Shown: one piece after another, positions 7,588-15,577 of the stretch
Layout of the letters: each line of letters opens with the position of its first letter
Position numbering within the stretch: the first letter of the stretch is position 1
DNA from: Hespellia sp.
Lineage (GTDB): Bacteria > Bacillota > Clostridia > Lachnospirales > Lachnospiraceae
Length of the DNA stretch: 64,000 nucleotides
Direction: 5' to 3'
Assembly (NCBI GenBank): GCA_028694105.1
Contig: JAQUUC010000003.1
Location: 61,940-125,939, forward strand
Translations under genes and position numbers: made by a program
Notes under the pieces: generated by a model
Database searches by the model: none
Seen by the model: only the letters and a program-made list of their open reading frames with translations
What the model was told of the DNA's origin: nothing

Positions 7588-8964
7588 ATGCGAAAATTTT
7601 TTATAAGAATCATAGGGATTCTTGGTAGTTTTATGTTTCTAATGTCAGTAATTCCCCTCAGCGTATCCGCGGCAGAGCTGCCCGAACCGGCGCATTCAAA
7701 AACAGTTGCCCTCAATGAAGATGGCACATACACCCTCACATTGGATGTGACCGGGGAGGTAATCTCGGAAACGAACGGAAAGCCGGCAGATATCCTGCTG
7801 ATTGTGGACACGTCCGGAAGTATGGGAAATAAGCTGGAAGGTGATACAAGATTAGGAAAGGTACAGAAGCTTGTATCGCATCTTGCGAAAAATGTGTTGT
7901 GGGAGGGCTCCGGCAATCAGATGGCTGTGGTGTCCTTTCATGGAAGCAAAGACAGCAGTGAAAATCCGGAGGCGTGGAATGATTCGCAAGATGTTCAGGA
8001 CTGGACAAACAGCGCATCGGCTGTGGCAAGTGCAGTAAATTCATTTTGGGCAGATGGTGGAACGAACTGGGAGGCCGGTTTTCGGGAAGGAAAAATGAAG
8101 CTGGACAAACTGGGAACTGACCGGACAGATTCCAAAAAATATGTCATTTTTCTGTCAGATGGAAATCCGACTTTTTACTATGATGAAAATGGAATCACGC
8201 AAGGGGATGGAAAGAACACAACCGACACAGAAGTCAGTCATGCGTCCGCTGCAGCGCAGCTTATCACCGGGACAACCTTTTACTCGGTTGGGATCGGAGG
8301 AAATACAGACCGGATGCAGTCGCTTGCAGCGGTAATGGATGGAACCTATAAAAATGGAACAGCCACAACGGCACTGGACCAGATTTTTGCGGAAATCGAA
8401 TCACAAATTGTAAAGAATTATAAAGGCGTCACGATTTCTGACACACTCAGTACGTATGCAGATATCGTGAATCCAAACCAGTATGTACTGAGTGCGGCTT
8501 ACGCGGACGGCACGGAAGCTGTGGTTCCGGAAGGTACAAGTGTAACTTATGATGATATCGCAAAAAAAATCACATGGACATTTCCAGCGGATTATGCGCT
8601 GAAGAAGGATGTGATCTATTCCATCCGTTTTACCATTCAGGCAAGTCAGGAGGCTAAAAATGCGTACGTTAGTGCCGGACGGAAGTATCCACACACCGGA
8701 GATGCCGGAACCGGCGAAATCAGTGACGGCAAGGAAGGCTTCTATTCGAACGATGCCGCAGAGGTTACTTACAATGGAAATTCAGCGTGTTATCCAATGC
8801 CGGTCATTCAGGTGAAGGTACAGAACATCACAGAACTGCCAAAGGCAGGAGGTCCGGGAGTGCTCTGGCTGTATGCGCTGGGAATCGGCGTGATGGGATT
8901 TGCGGGAAGCTTATTAATCATACAAAAGAGAAGACAACAATGTGAAAGCAGGAGGTTTGTATGA
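7588..8964 (+). CDS. VWA-domain pilus tip protein with LPKAG sorting signal
   Basis: This 458-residue surface protein has a signal peptide (MRKFFIRIIGILGSFMFLMS... cut near VSAAE). A von Willebrand factor A domain follows with a MIDAS motif DTSGS at about residues 74-78, a later GGTNWEAGF segment and LSDGNPTF. The C-terminal sortase signal is LPKAGG, then a hydrophobic helix and a QKRRQQ tail. It is the likely adhesive tip or minor pilin of the sortase operon. The start is the ATG at 7588 with AAAGGAG upstream; the in-frame extension to 7555 is unsupported. The stop overlaps the next ATG by 4 nt (ATGA), so translation is coupled with the backbone pilin. Confidence 0.93.
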   Translation: MRKFFIRIIGILGSFMFLMSVIPLSVSAAELPEPAHSKTVALNEDGTYTLTLDVTGEVISETNGKPADILLIVDTSGSMGNKLEGDTRLGKVQKLVSHLAKNVLWEGSGNQMAVVSFHGSKDSSENPEAWNDSQDVQDWTNSASAVASAVNSFWADGGTNWEAGFREGKMKLDKLGTDRTDSKKYVIFLSDGNPTFYYDENGITQGDGKNTTDTEVSHASAAAQLITGTTFYSVGIGGNTDRMQSLAAVMDGTYKNGTATTALDQIFAEIESQIVKNYKGVTISDTLSTYADIVNPNQYVLSAAYADGTEAVVPEGTSVTYDDIAKKITWTFPADYALKKDVIYSIRFTIQASQEAKNAYVSAGRKYPHTGDAGTGEISDGKEGFYSNDAAEVTYNGNSACYPMPVIQVKVQNITELPKAGGPGVLWLYALGIGVMGFAGSLLIIQKRRQQCESRRFV

Positions 8965-10658
8965 TTAAGCGGAAATGGTTAAAAAAGGTCGGCGCAGTTA
9001 CGCTGGCAATGTCATTGATTCTGGGCTGCGGTACGGTAAATGCTGCAGAAGAGGCAAAAACGGGAAACGCCGGAATAATTGACACCAAAAAAGAAGTGAC
9101 CCTCACCATACATAAGTATGAGATGGAATCACTGGAACAGGCGGGTGCAGAAGGAAACGGAACCACGGATGTAACGATTCCGGACAATGCACTGCCGCTG
9201 GCAGATGTTACCTTTGCACTCTACAAGGTGGACGCGGATGAGCTTGAGACAACGGTGCCGGAAGGAGCGGCTGCATCTGCAGTGGAAACCACAAAAGAAG
9301 ACGGAACTGCGACATTCACCGAACTGTCACAAGGCCGCTATCTTGTCGTTGAGACAAAGGTACCGGATAAGGTTTATGAGACCTGCGCCCCGTTCCTCGT
9401 GGATCTTCCGATGATGAATGCGGATGGAACCTCTTGGAATTACGATGTGCACGCATACCCGAAAAATGCCGCCGTACTTGGCGCGGCTGTGCTGACAAAG
9501 ACAGACGGGGAAACGAATAAAGCCCTCAAAGGTGCAAAATTTAAGTTACAGCAGCTGGTAAATGACACGTATCAGGACATGACGGATACAGAAGGAAGGG
9601 TGCGCATTTTCACAACGGATGCAAGTGGAAAAATTGCAGTAAACGGACTCTTTAAAGGTGCATATCAATTTGTGGAGACAGAAGCTCCCGCAGATTATGG
9701 CATTGACACCACACCGGTCCAGTTTTCCATTGACAGAAATGCGGTTGTGACAGAAGACGGGAAGATGTCGGCAAATACAGTGAAGGTATCTGCAACGGAC
9801 ATCAAGACCCCGACAATCGAAAAGAAAGCGGACAAGGATTCGGCAAATGTAAAGGATTCGGTAAAATGGACCATCACGCCAACTGTTCCGGCGGACATTG
9901 CAACATACAAAAAATATGAAGTGACAGATCAGCTGGATGCTCGTCTGACCTATATGCAAAACAGTCTGGTCGTAAAATTAAATGGAAATCCAATCACGGA
10001 AGGCTTCACAGCGGATTTCACAAACGGAATCAAGGTTACATTTACAAATGTAGAGATGCTTGCAAAAAATACACTGACAATGGAGTTTCAGACAATTATC
10101 GCGGACAGTGTCACGGAAAACCCCGGTAACATCACGAACACTGCAGTCATTTCCTATGAAAATAAATGGGGAACAGCAGGCGAGAAGGAGAGCCTGCCGA
10201 TCAACGTCTACGTAGGAAATATCACGGTCATCAAGCATGAGGAGGGAAAGGAAGATACCAGATTATCCGGAGCAAAATTTGCACTTTATCTGACCGAAAA
10301 AGATGCGAAGAACGGTACCAGCCGGATTGGAAAGACTGTTACCACGAATACGAATGGTGAGGCGTATTTCCAGGGATTAAAGACCGGAACGTACTGGCTG
10401 GTTGAGAAGGAAGCTCCCGTCTATGATGATAAAGGAACGAAAAAACATTATCTGCTGCTCGGTAAGCCGGAGTCCGTCACCATTTCCGCGGATAATGAAT
10501 CCGGGGTCGTTGTGGTGAAGGTCGCAAATCGAAAACAGGGCTTTTCGATTCCAGGGACGGGCGGAAACGGAGCCGTGATTTTCCTGTTTGCAGGTCTGGT
10601 TATGGTTAGCGGCGCGACCATTATATTGATCGCAAGAAAGAAAAGGGCCGTGAAATAA
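8961..10658 (+). CDS. Isopeptide-forming backbone pilin with IPGTG sorting signal
   Basis: The 565-residue protein has a signal peptide (cut near VNAAEE) and a pilin motif YPKN with the candidate linking Lys at about residue 168. Three E-box-like segments follow (YLVVETKVP, YQFVETEAP, YWLVEKEAP) within Cna-B/SpaA-like domains that normally form Lys-Asn isopeptide bonds. The C-terminal IPGTGG signal, hydrophobic helix and RKKRA tail complete it. This is the architecture of a major pilin polymerised by a class C sortase. The ATG overlaps the tip gene stop, and the sortase gene begins the base after this gene ends, so the three form one operon. A D2-type fimbrial isopeptide domain in the middle is likely from length and EKKADKDSANV-type sequence. 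Confidence 0.93.
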   Translation: MIKRKWLKKVGAVTLAMSLILGCGTVNAAEEAKTGNAGIIDTKKEVTLTIHKYEMESLEQAGAEGNGTTDVTIPDNALPLADVTFALYKVDADELETTVPEGAAASAVETTKEDGTATFTELSQGRYLVVETKVPDKVYETCAPFLVDLPMMNADGTSWNYDVHAYPKNAAVLGAAVLTKTDGETNKALKGAKFKLQQLVNDTYQDMTDTEGRVRIFTTDASGKIAVNGLFKGAYQFVETEAPADYGIDTTPVQFSIDRNAVVTEDGKMSANTVKVSATDIKTPTIEKKADKDSANVKDSVKWTITPTVPADIATYKKYEVTDQLDARLTYMQNSLVVKLNGNPITEGFTADFTNGIKVTFTNVEMLAKNTLTMEFQTIIADSVTENPGNITNTAVISYENKWGTAGEKESLPINVYVGNITVIKHEEGKEDTRLSGAKFALYLTEKDAKNGTSRIGKTVTTNTNGEAYFQGLKTGTYWLVEKEAPVYDDKGTKKHYLLLGKPESVTISADNESGVVVVKVANRKQGFSIPGTGGNGAVIFLFAGLVMVSGATIILIARKKRAVK

Positions 10659-11492
10659 ATGAAGAGAAGAATTACAACGATATTTCTCGTGATTCTTCTG
10701 ATCAGTGGGTTTGGAGTGATGGCATATCCGTGGATCAGCGAGTGGGTCAATGCATCGTCCCAAGCCCATGTTATTGAGAGTTATCAGGGAAATGTATCGG
10801 AAATGGATACGGAGGAGATCGCAAAGGAAAAACTGGCAGCAGCTTTATATGACCAGAAGGAGGTCGCAAGCAGCGTACAGGATCCGTTTGCAGAGGAGAC
10901 CAATGAAAATGAGGTCGAGGAAGGAAACTATGCCAGTATATTAAATGTGGGCGAGACAATGGGATATCTTGAGATTCCCAAAATTGACAGCTCACTCCCG
11001 ATTTATCATGGAACCAGTGAGCTCGTGATGGAGGAGGGAGTCGGGCATATGGAAGGAACTTCCCTGCCGGTGGGCGGCTTGGGTACGCACTGCGTGCTGG
11101 CGAGCCACAGCGGTCTGCCCGACGCAAAATTATTTACGGATTTGGGAAAGCTTGCAGTCGGAGATAAATTCTACATCCATGTGCTCGATGAAATGCTGAC
11201 ATATCAGGTGGATGAGATTGATGTTGTCCTGCCATCGGACACTTCCAAGCTGGAAATCGTTCCGGGGGAGGATTACGTGACGCTTCTTACCTGCACACCG
11301 ACCGGAACGAATACACACCGTCTTCTGGTGCGGGGAGTCCGAATTCCAAATGAAGTCCCGGATGCCGGTAAACAGGTGTCAGCAGATAAAATATCCAATC
11401 AGACAATCTGGGCGATTATCTGGTGGGTCATCCCGCTTATGGCCGTTGCGTTTGGCCTTTTTGCTGTCGGAATCAGCCGTCGAAAAAAATAA
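10659..11492 (+). CDS. Class C (pilin-polymerising) sortase
   Basis: This 277-residue transpeptidase has an N-terminal membrane helix, a DPF lid motif at about residues 75-77 that is typical of class C sortases, and LEIPKI at the start of the barrel. Catalytic residues are His150 (LASHSG), Cys212 (TLLTC) and the Arg in HRLLVRG. A C-terminal hydrophobic helix with an RRKK tail follows, also a class C feature. It would join backbone pilins through the YPKN lysine and attach the VWA tip. The ATG directly follows the pilin stop. No housekeeping sortase is in the window, so final wall anchoring must use one elsewhere. Confidence 0.95.
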   Translation: MKRRITTIFLVILLISGFGVMAYPWISEWVNASSQAHVIESYQGNVSEMDTEEIAKEKLAAALYDQKEVASSVQDPFAEETNENEVEEGNYASILNVGETMGYLEIPKIDSSLPIYHGTSELVMEEGVGHMEGTSLPVGGLGTHCVLASHSGLPDAKLFTDLGKLAVGDKFYIHVLDEMLTYQVDEIDVVLPSDTSKLEIVPGEDYVTLLTCTPTGTNTHRLLVRGVRIPNEVPDAGKQVSADKISNQTIWAIIWWVIPLMAVAFGLFAVGISRRKK

Positions 11493-11528
11493 GTTTGGCG
11501 AAATGCTGAAAAAAGTTGAAAAAAGTAC

Positions 11529-11557
11529 TTGCTTTTTGAGTTTAGGTATAATATAAT
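11529..11557 (+). promoter_or_regulatory. Promoter of the tRNA-Lys gene
   Basis: TTGCTT at 11529-11534 and TATAAT at 11552-11557 are spaced by 17 bp. A start near 11564 would leave about 24 nt of leader before the tRNA. An overlapping second TATAAT at 11547 has poor spacing. Confidence 0.65.
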
Positions 11558-11587
11558 AGCTCTTGCGTCACAGCAATCATAACGCAT

Positions 11588-11660
11588 GCGCGATTAGCTC
11601 AGTTGGTAGAGCACCTGACTCTTAATCAGGGTGTCGAGGGTTCGAACCCCTCATCGCGTA
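11588..11660 (+). tRNA. tRNA-Lys (anticodon CUU)
   Basis: The 73-nt cloverleaf is complete. It has acceptor arms GCGCGAT/ATCGCGT (G1-U72 wobble), a D arm GCTC..GAGC, an anticodon stem CCTGA/TCAGG with loop CTCTTAA giving anticodon CUU, and a T arm GAGGG TTCGAAC CCCTC. The discriminator base is A. The CCA end is not encoded. It reads AAG codons. Confidence 0.95.
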
Positions 11661-11790
11661 TTCAAAAGCATCGTTTTCGAGAACAAGAGTCTCGGGGGTG
11701 GTGTTTTTCTTTTGCTATTATTAATCTGTTTTGATGGTATACTACTATTGTATAATAAGAAGTGTTGGACGATAATGCAGGGAGACAGTG

Positions 11791-12097
11791 ATGAAGATAC
11801 GAGAGGCAACGATACGGGATTTAGACAATGTGACGGAAGTGGAGATAATCTGATTGGATTTTTGAACGGCCTGGTGACCGACCGGAAACATCTGGAAGAT
11901 CAGATGTATGAGGATGCTTTTATTCATGATGAAAACGGCAGAGACGAACTGGACTGGTATTGACCTGCAAGGATCATCTGGTTCATTATTATGCAAAATT
12001 TGGTTTTGTGGATGAAGGCATTTCCGCTTCTGAGCATGGCGGGGTGTCATGGCATGAAATGAGATATACGATGGAAGAGTCAAAGGAGGACGAGTGA
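11791..12097 (+). pseudogene. Decayed GNAT N-acetyltransferase
   Basis: The reading starts at an ATG with a GGAGACAG ribosome site and gives MKIREATIRDLDNVTEVE, a normal GNAT N-terminus, then hits a stop. In another frame IGFLNGLVTDRKHLEDQMYEDA continues the family pattern. After a further break the segment from about 11963 reads LTCKDHLVHYYAKFGFVDEG and then ASEHGGVSWHEMRYTM, the usual GNAT C-terminal end. The core acetyl-CoA-binding part (the expected Q/RxxGxG/A region) is missing, so both frameshift and internal deletion have occurred. The final stop lies one base before the M20 amidohydrolase gene, which keeps its own AAAGGAGG site inside the relic. Confidence 0.8.
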
Positions 12098-12098
12098 T

Positions 12099-13223
12099 AT
12101 GTCAGAGACAATTCAGACAATTTTTCGCTATTTACACAGAAACCCGGAGCTTCCTGCAATGGAAGAGAACACGACAAATTATATCTGTGAAATTCTGAGC
12201 CGGATAGATGGAATCGAGATAGAGCGGTTTGACACCTGCTACGGACTGCTGGCAAAGCTGCAGGGCAGACAGCCGGGAAAGAAGATTGTATTTCGGGCGG
12301 ATATTGATGCGCTTCCTATCATAGAAGCAACAAATTTAGAATATAAGTCACAAAATAATGGCGTGATGCATGCGTGTGGGCATGATATTCATATCAGTGT
12401 TGCTATTGAACTTGCACGAAAACTGGCAGAAGACAGAGAACGATTCAACGGAGAAGTCTATTTCCTCTTTCAGCCAGAAGAGGAGAATGCACTTGGAGCG
12501 AAGAAGGTGCTTGCCTCGAAGAAGCTTGCGGGTATGGATCTGACATTGTCCTTACACACGAATCCGGGAATGAACTGCGGTGAAATTGGCATTAAGAGCG
12601 GTCCTATCACTGCGAATGTTGATCGTTTTCGAATCGTAGTAGATGGAACCGGATGTCATGGGGCGCAGCCACAGAATGGAAGAGACCCGATTGTCGCAGC
12701 ATCAGCCATCGTGATGGCGCTGCAGTCGATTGTCAGCCGAAATGTGAATCCGGCGGAGCGGGCGGTCGTGAGTGTCACGCATTTTGACGGGGGAAAGGAT
12801 TGGAACATCATCCCGGCACAGGTGATTCTAGAAGGAACGGTAAGAACCTTTGACGCACAGACGAGAACCATGGTCAAAGAACAGATCGAACACATTTCCA
12901 CAAGTGTTGCCGAGGCGTATGGAACCCGGGCAGCGATGGAAATGACAGATGGTCCGATTGCGACGAACAATGATGAGAAGATTACCGTAATTGCGAAGGA
13001 TTATGGCTTGAAACATGGATATGCAGTTGTTGAGGGAGAACAGTCGATGGTTGGCGAGGACTACGCATTTATCCAGCGGGAGATTCCGGGACTGATGGTG
13101 TGGCTCGGTGTCGGCAAAGGTCCGGGGCTGCACAATCCAGAGTATGTAGCAGATGCGCGCGCGATTGAAACCGGCGCATCATATTTTGCGGGCTTGATAC
13201 AACAGTTACTTAACGAAAGATAG
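12099..13223 (+). CDS. M20-family amidohydrolase (hippurate hydrolase / aminoacylase-like)
   Basis: A 374-residue metal-dependent hydrolase of the M20D type, which removes acyl groups from amino acids or opens related amide bonds. It has the RADIDALP segment, the metal/catalytic MHACGHD motif at about residues 90-96, FLFQPEEE with the general base Glu, and SLHTNPG. The lid-domain GCHGAQP and the late GEDYAF..PG pattern complete the family signature. AAAGGAGG lies 9 nt before the ATG. It was probably co-transcribed with the now-broken acetyltransferase. The true substrate is not deducible. Confidence 0.93.
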   Translation: MSETIQTIFRYLHRNPELPAMEENTTNYICEILSRIDGIEIERFDTCYGLLAKLQGRQPGKKIVFRADIDALPIIEATNLEYKSQNNGVMHACGHDIHISVAIELARKLAEDRERFNGEVYFLFQPEEENALGAKKVLASKKLAGMDLTLSLHTNPGMNCGEIGIKSGPITANVDRFRIVVDGTGCHGAQPQNGRDPIVAASAIVMALQSIVSRNVNPAERAVVSVTHFDGGKDWNIIPAQVILEGTVRTFDAQTRTMVKEQIEHISTSVAEAYGTRAAMEMTDGPIATNNDEKITVIAKDYGLKHGYAVVEGEQSMVGEDYAFIQREIPGLMVWLGVGKGPGLHNPEYVADARAIETGASYFAGLIQQLLNER

Positions 13224-13322
13224 ATTTAAAACAACTATTCCGAGATGACATCGGCAATATGGACTCGTTCTTCCGAAATCTGTTTTTACTAAAAGGACAT
13301 TCACTTTCAGTAAATAAAGCTA

Positions 13323-13988
13323 CTACATTTTCATTAAGGCATTTGTATTACTGATTTCCTTCAAAATTGTCTTTTCGTAGGTTCTGTAATTCTTAATAGA
13401 CTTAATCACTCTATTAGAAATAGCCACCCGATTATTAAACATTTTCTTTGGAACAACAAGATTAAGAATGTCTTCTTCCTTAAACCTTGGGTGTTGACTA
13501 CCTTCAACGGAATTAGCAAATACATTTTGTGCTACATCTGACAGTAGAAATGGAACTAAAAATGCAATGGATTCTCCTTCGTTTCGTGCACGTAAAACAT
13601 AAAATTCTGTAGACGCACCAATTATTTCTTCCTGTTTATCAACATCAACATATGCAACCTGCTTAAGATATGGGCGTAATCGTGAAATGATAACATCACC
13701 CTTTTTAATTATTTTTTTGTTACTATTTATTTTTTCTTTCACTTGTGAAACTTTAAGATATCCTCCCATTGCGTCTCTGGTATTTACCTGAAAACATTCT
13801 GAATCAACATTTTTTTTCATAGTCAGGGTATCATTCACCATATCAATAATTTCTGACAAAAGAATACCTGTATCATTTTCTATATTCATTCTTCTCTTAG
13901 GATTATAACGTTCAGGTGTTAAAACAAATGGTACACCTAATTCAATAGAATTTTTCACAATACAAATTGCCATAATTTTACCACTCAA
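13323..13988 (-). CDS. Specificity (S-like) subunit of a type IIH-like methyltransferase
   Basis: The 216-221-residue product resembles one half of a type I HsdS: one target-recognition domain and one helical spacer. Visible pieces are LLSEIIDM, KKGDVIISRLRPYLKQVAYV, IGASTEFYVLRA and the EGSQHPRFKEEDILNLVVP block typical of HsdS domain ends, then a helical tail. A half-size S subunit is expected to dimerise and read a two-part palindrome, as described for AhdI. The TTG at 13988 overlaps the M gene by 11 nt and has AGGA 5 nt upstream. An in-frame ATG at 13973, 4 nt after the M stop, is an equally possible start. The gene is AT-rich like the rest of the cassette. Confidence 0.75.
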   Translation of the reverse strand: MSGKIMAICIVKNSIELGVPFVLTPERYNPKRRMNIENDTGILLSEIIDMVNDTLTMKKNVDSECFQVNTRDAMGGYLKVSQVKEKINSNKKIIKKGDVIISRLRPYLKQVAYVDVDKQEEIIGASTEFYVLRARNEGESIAFLVPFLLSDVAQNVFANSVEGSQHPRFKEEDILNLVVPKKMFNNRVAISNRVIKSIKNYRTYEKTILKEISNTNALMKM

Positions 13989-15195
13989 TCCCTTCCTGTT
14001 TTAAGAACAAATGAAATTCTTTATATACATCAGCCAAATCGTGCTCTACATTTTTCCATGAAATGTTATCGTCTGATTTATATATGGCTTTTCCTCGACT
14101 GTCTTTCCCCGCCTTTTCACTTATTCCAAAAAATATTTTTTCATCGTTACATCTCTTGCCAATTCTCTTTTGCAAAAATAGAACACTTGTCTTCACCGAT
14201 GTGTGTGGCATAAATGTATTACGTGGTATTCCTACAACTCCAACTATTCTACATTTATCATATATCCATTTTCTTAAGTTTTTATTTTCTTTACTTCCAA
14301 AAATATTATCAGGTAAAACAATAGCCATTCTTCCTTCTGGTTTAAGCAAATCTATACATCTTTCTATAAATAAAACATCTCGTTCTATCCGGTGTTTTCC
14401 ATATGAATTACAATAGCTTTGAAGTATATCTGGTTCGACAATTTCTCCCGCAAATGGTGGATTAGTAATGACAATATCAAATAATTCTTTTTGCTTTTCT
14501 ATTCTCAAAATATCTTCGATCGTAGTAGATACTTCTCTCAAACCAGTTTCAAACCGGCCCGTTCTCGCACCATTTTTTATTAAACTATTTACTTTATGAA
14601 TATGAAATCCTTCAACCTTTCCTACATATAATAATAATCTGGAAATTCTAACAGCCGTATTATCAAAATCAAATCCCCATAAATTTTTTCCATCAATTGC
14701 TCCATTCAAAAACGAATGATATAAAAATGCCCCCGAACCAGCGGCCGGATCAAGTATTTTTTCCTCATTATGTGGATTTATTATTTTAACACAAAAATCA
14801 ACAATATATCTCGGTGTGAAATATTGCCCTTTTGCACCTTTTTTTTCCTTAGAGATTAAATACTCGAATATTCCATCTATTCCTTCGTAGCCATAACTCG
14901 TAAAGTTGAAAACATTGACAATCTCAATACAAACTTGAAATTGTTCCTCAGTTAAACCAAAACAAGTATCAACTAACACACCTTTCCATGTTCCATCAAT
15001 AAAAGTCAATTTATCATTTGCATTATTAAGATTTGAAATATTCTCGTCTAAATGTAAATCATTCCACAATTTCAAAACTACCATTTTGAATATTTCTTCA
15101 AATTCGTTTTCTCCTGAATTTGCAAGCATTACCTCTTCCAGTTTTTTGTATACCTCTTCAAAAGAAACTAACGAACCATTTTTTTTACTTATCAT
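13978..15195 (-). CDS. N6-adenine DNA methyltransferase, HsdM-like M subunit
   Basis: The 405-residue product shows the gamma-class adenine methyltransferase order: GQYFTPRYIVDF (about 123-134), SAM motif I DPAAGSGAFLYHSF (149-162), GFDFDN (motif II region) and catalytic NPPF (245-248). It resembles the type I HsdM core, but no HsdR is nearby. With the overlapping S-like gene it should form a protective methylase. A GGAG lies 7 nt before the ATG. A promoter with TTTACA, 17 bp and TAAAGT lies just upstream. It is divergent from the C-protein/nuclease operon, the arrangement known for AhdI-type systems. Confidence 0.9.
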   Translation of the reverse strand: MISKKNGSLVSFEEVYKKLEEVMLANSGENEFEEIFKMVVLKLWNDLHLDENISNLNNANDKLTFIDGTWKGVLVDTCFGLTEEQFQVCIEIVNVFNFTSYGYEGIDGIFEYLISKEKKGAKGQYFTPRYIVDFCVKIINPHNEEKILDPAAGSGAFLYHSFLNGAIDGKNLWGFDFDNTAVRISRLLLYVGKVEGFHIHKVNSLIKNGARTGRFETGLREVSTTIEDILRIEKQKELFDIVITNPPFAGEIVEPDILQSYCNSYGKHRIERDVLFIERCIDLLKPEGRMAIVLPDNIFGSKENKNLRKWIYDKCRIVGVVGIPRNTFMPHTSVKTSVLFLQKRIGKRCNDEKIFFGISEKAGKDSRGKAIYKSDDNISWKNVEHDLADVYKEFHLFLKQEGIEW

Positions 15196-15219
15196 TTTTT
15201 AACTCCTTTTTCACAACAT

Positions 15220-15248
15220 ACTTTACCACAAGTGCCTTTCTTTGTAAA
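15220..15248 (-). promoter_or_regulatory. Promoter of the methyltransferase genes
   Basis: On the minus strand TTTACA (15243-15248) and TAAAGT (15220-15225) are 17 bp apart, about 25 nt before the M-subunit ATG. The inverted repeat AGACC-AC-GGTCT (15248-15259) overlaps the upstream edge of the -35 box and may be a control site. Confidence 0.55.
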
Positions 15249-15281
15249 GACCACGGTCTAATCCCCTACTATTATCCTATT

Positions 15282-15310
15282 TTGGAATATCCCGTTTTGG
15301 GATATATAAT
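15282..15310 (+). promoter_or_regulatory. Promoter of the C-protein/nuclease operon with operator in its spacer
   Basis: TTGGAA (15282-15287) and TATAAT (15305-15310) are 17 bp apart. The whole spacer, 15288-15304, is a perfect inverted repeat TATCCC-GTTTT-GGGATA. A second, imperfect copy TATCC-TATTTT-GGAATA (15273-15289) abuts and overlaps it upstream. Two adjacent dyads around the promoter are the layout of C-protein operators (activating left site, repressing right site) in restriction-modification systems. Confidence 0.7.
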
Positions 15311-15331
15311 ATTAAAAAGGGGGTTTATTAT

Positions 15332-15577
15332 ATGAAAAGTATATATACGGATGACTATATATCTATTATTTCAGTTTTACGTACGATTCGAATTGAAAAG
15401 AATATTACACAACTTGAAATGGCAAAAAAGCTTAATGTTAATCAGTCTTTTATATCTAAAGTAGAAAATTGCGAACGACGGCTTGATGTAATCGAATTTT
15501 TATCATGGTTGGATATCTTAGATATCGCTATAACAAGTGTTCTTCCTACAAAATATTTTAAGGAGGATATCAACTAA
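15332..15577 (+). CDS. XRE-family controller (C) protein of the restriction-modification system
   Basis: The 81-residue protein is a single helix-turn-helix domain: IRIEKNITQLEMAKKLNVNQSFISKVENCERRLDVIEF at about residues 19-56 matches the HTH_3/Cro-C1 pattern. Size and position (directly before the nuclease gene, divergent from the methylase) are those of C proteins. These delay nuclease expression until DNA is methylated. A strong AAAAAGGGGG ribosome site precedes the ATG. The stop overlaps the nuclease start by one base (TAATG), so translation is coupled. The dyads in its promoter are the likely binding sites. Confidence 0.85.
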   Translation: MKSIYTDDYISIISVLRTIRIEKNITQLEMAKKLNVNQSFISKVENCERRLDVIEFLSWLDILDIAITSVLPTKYFKEDIN

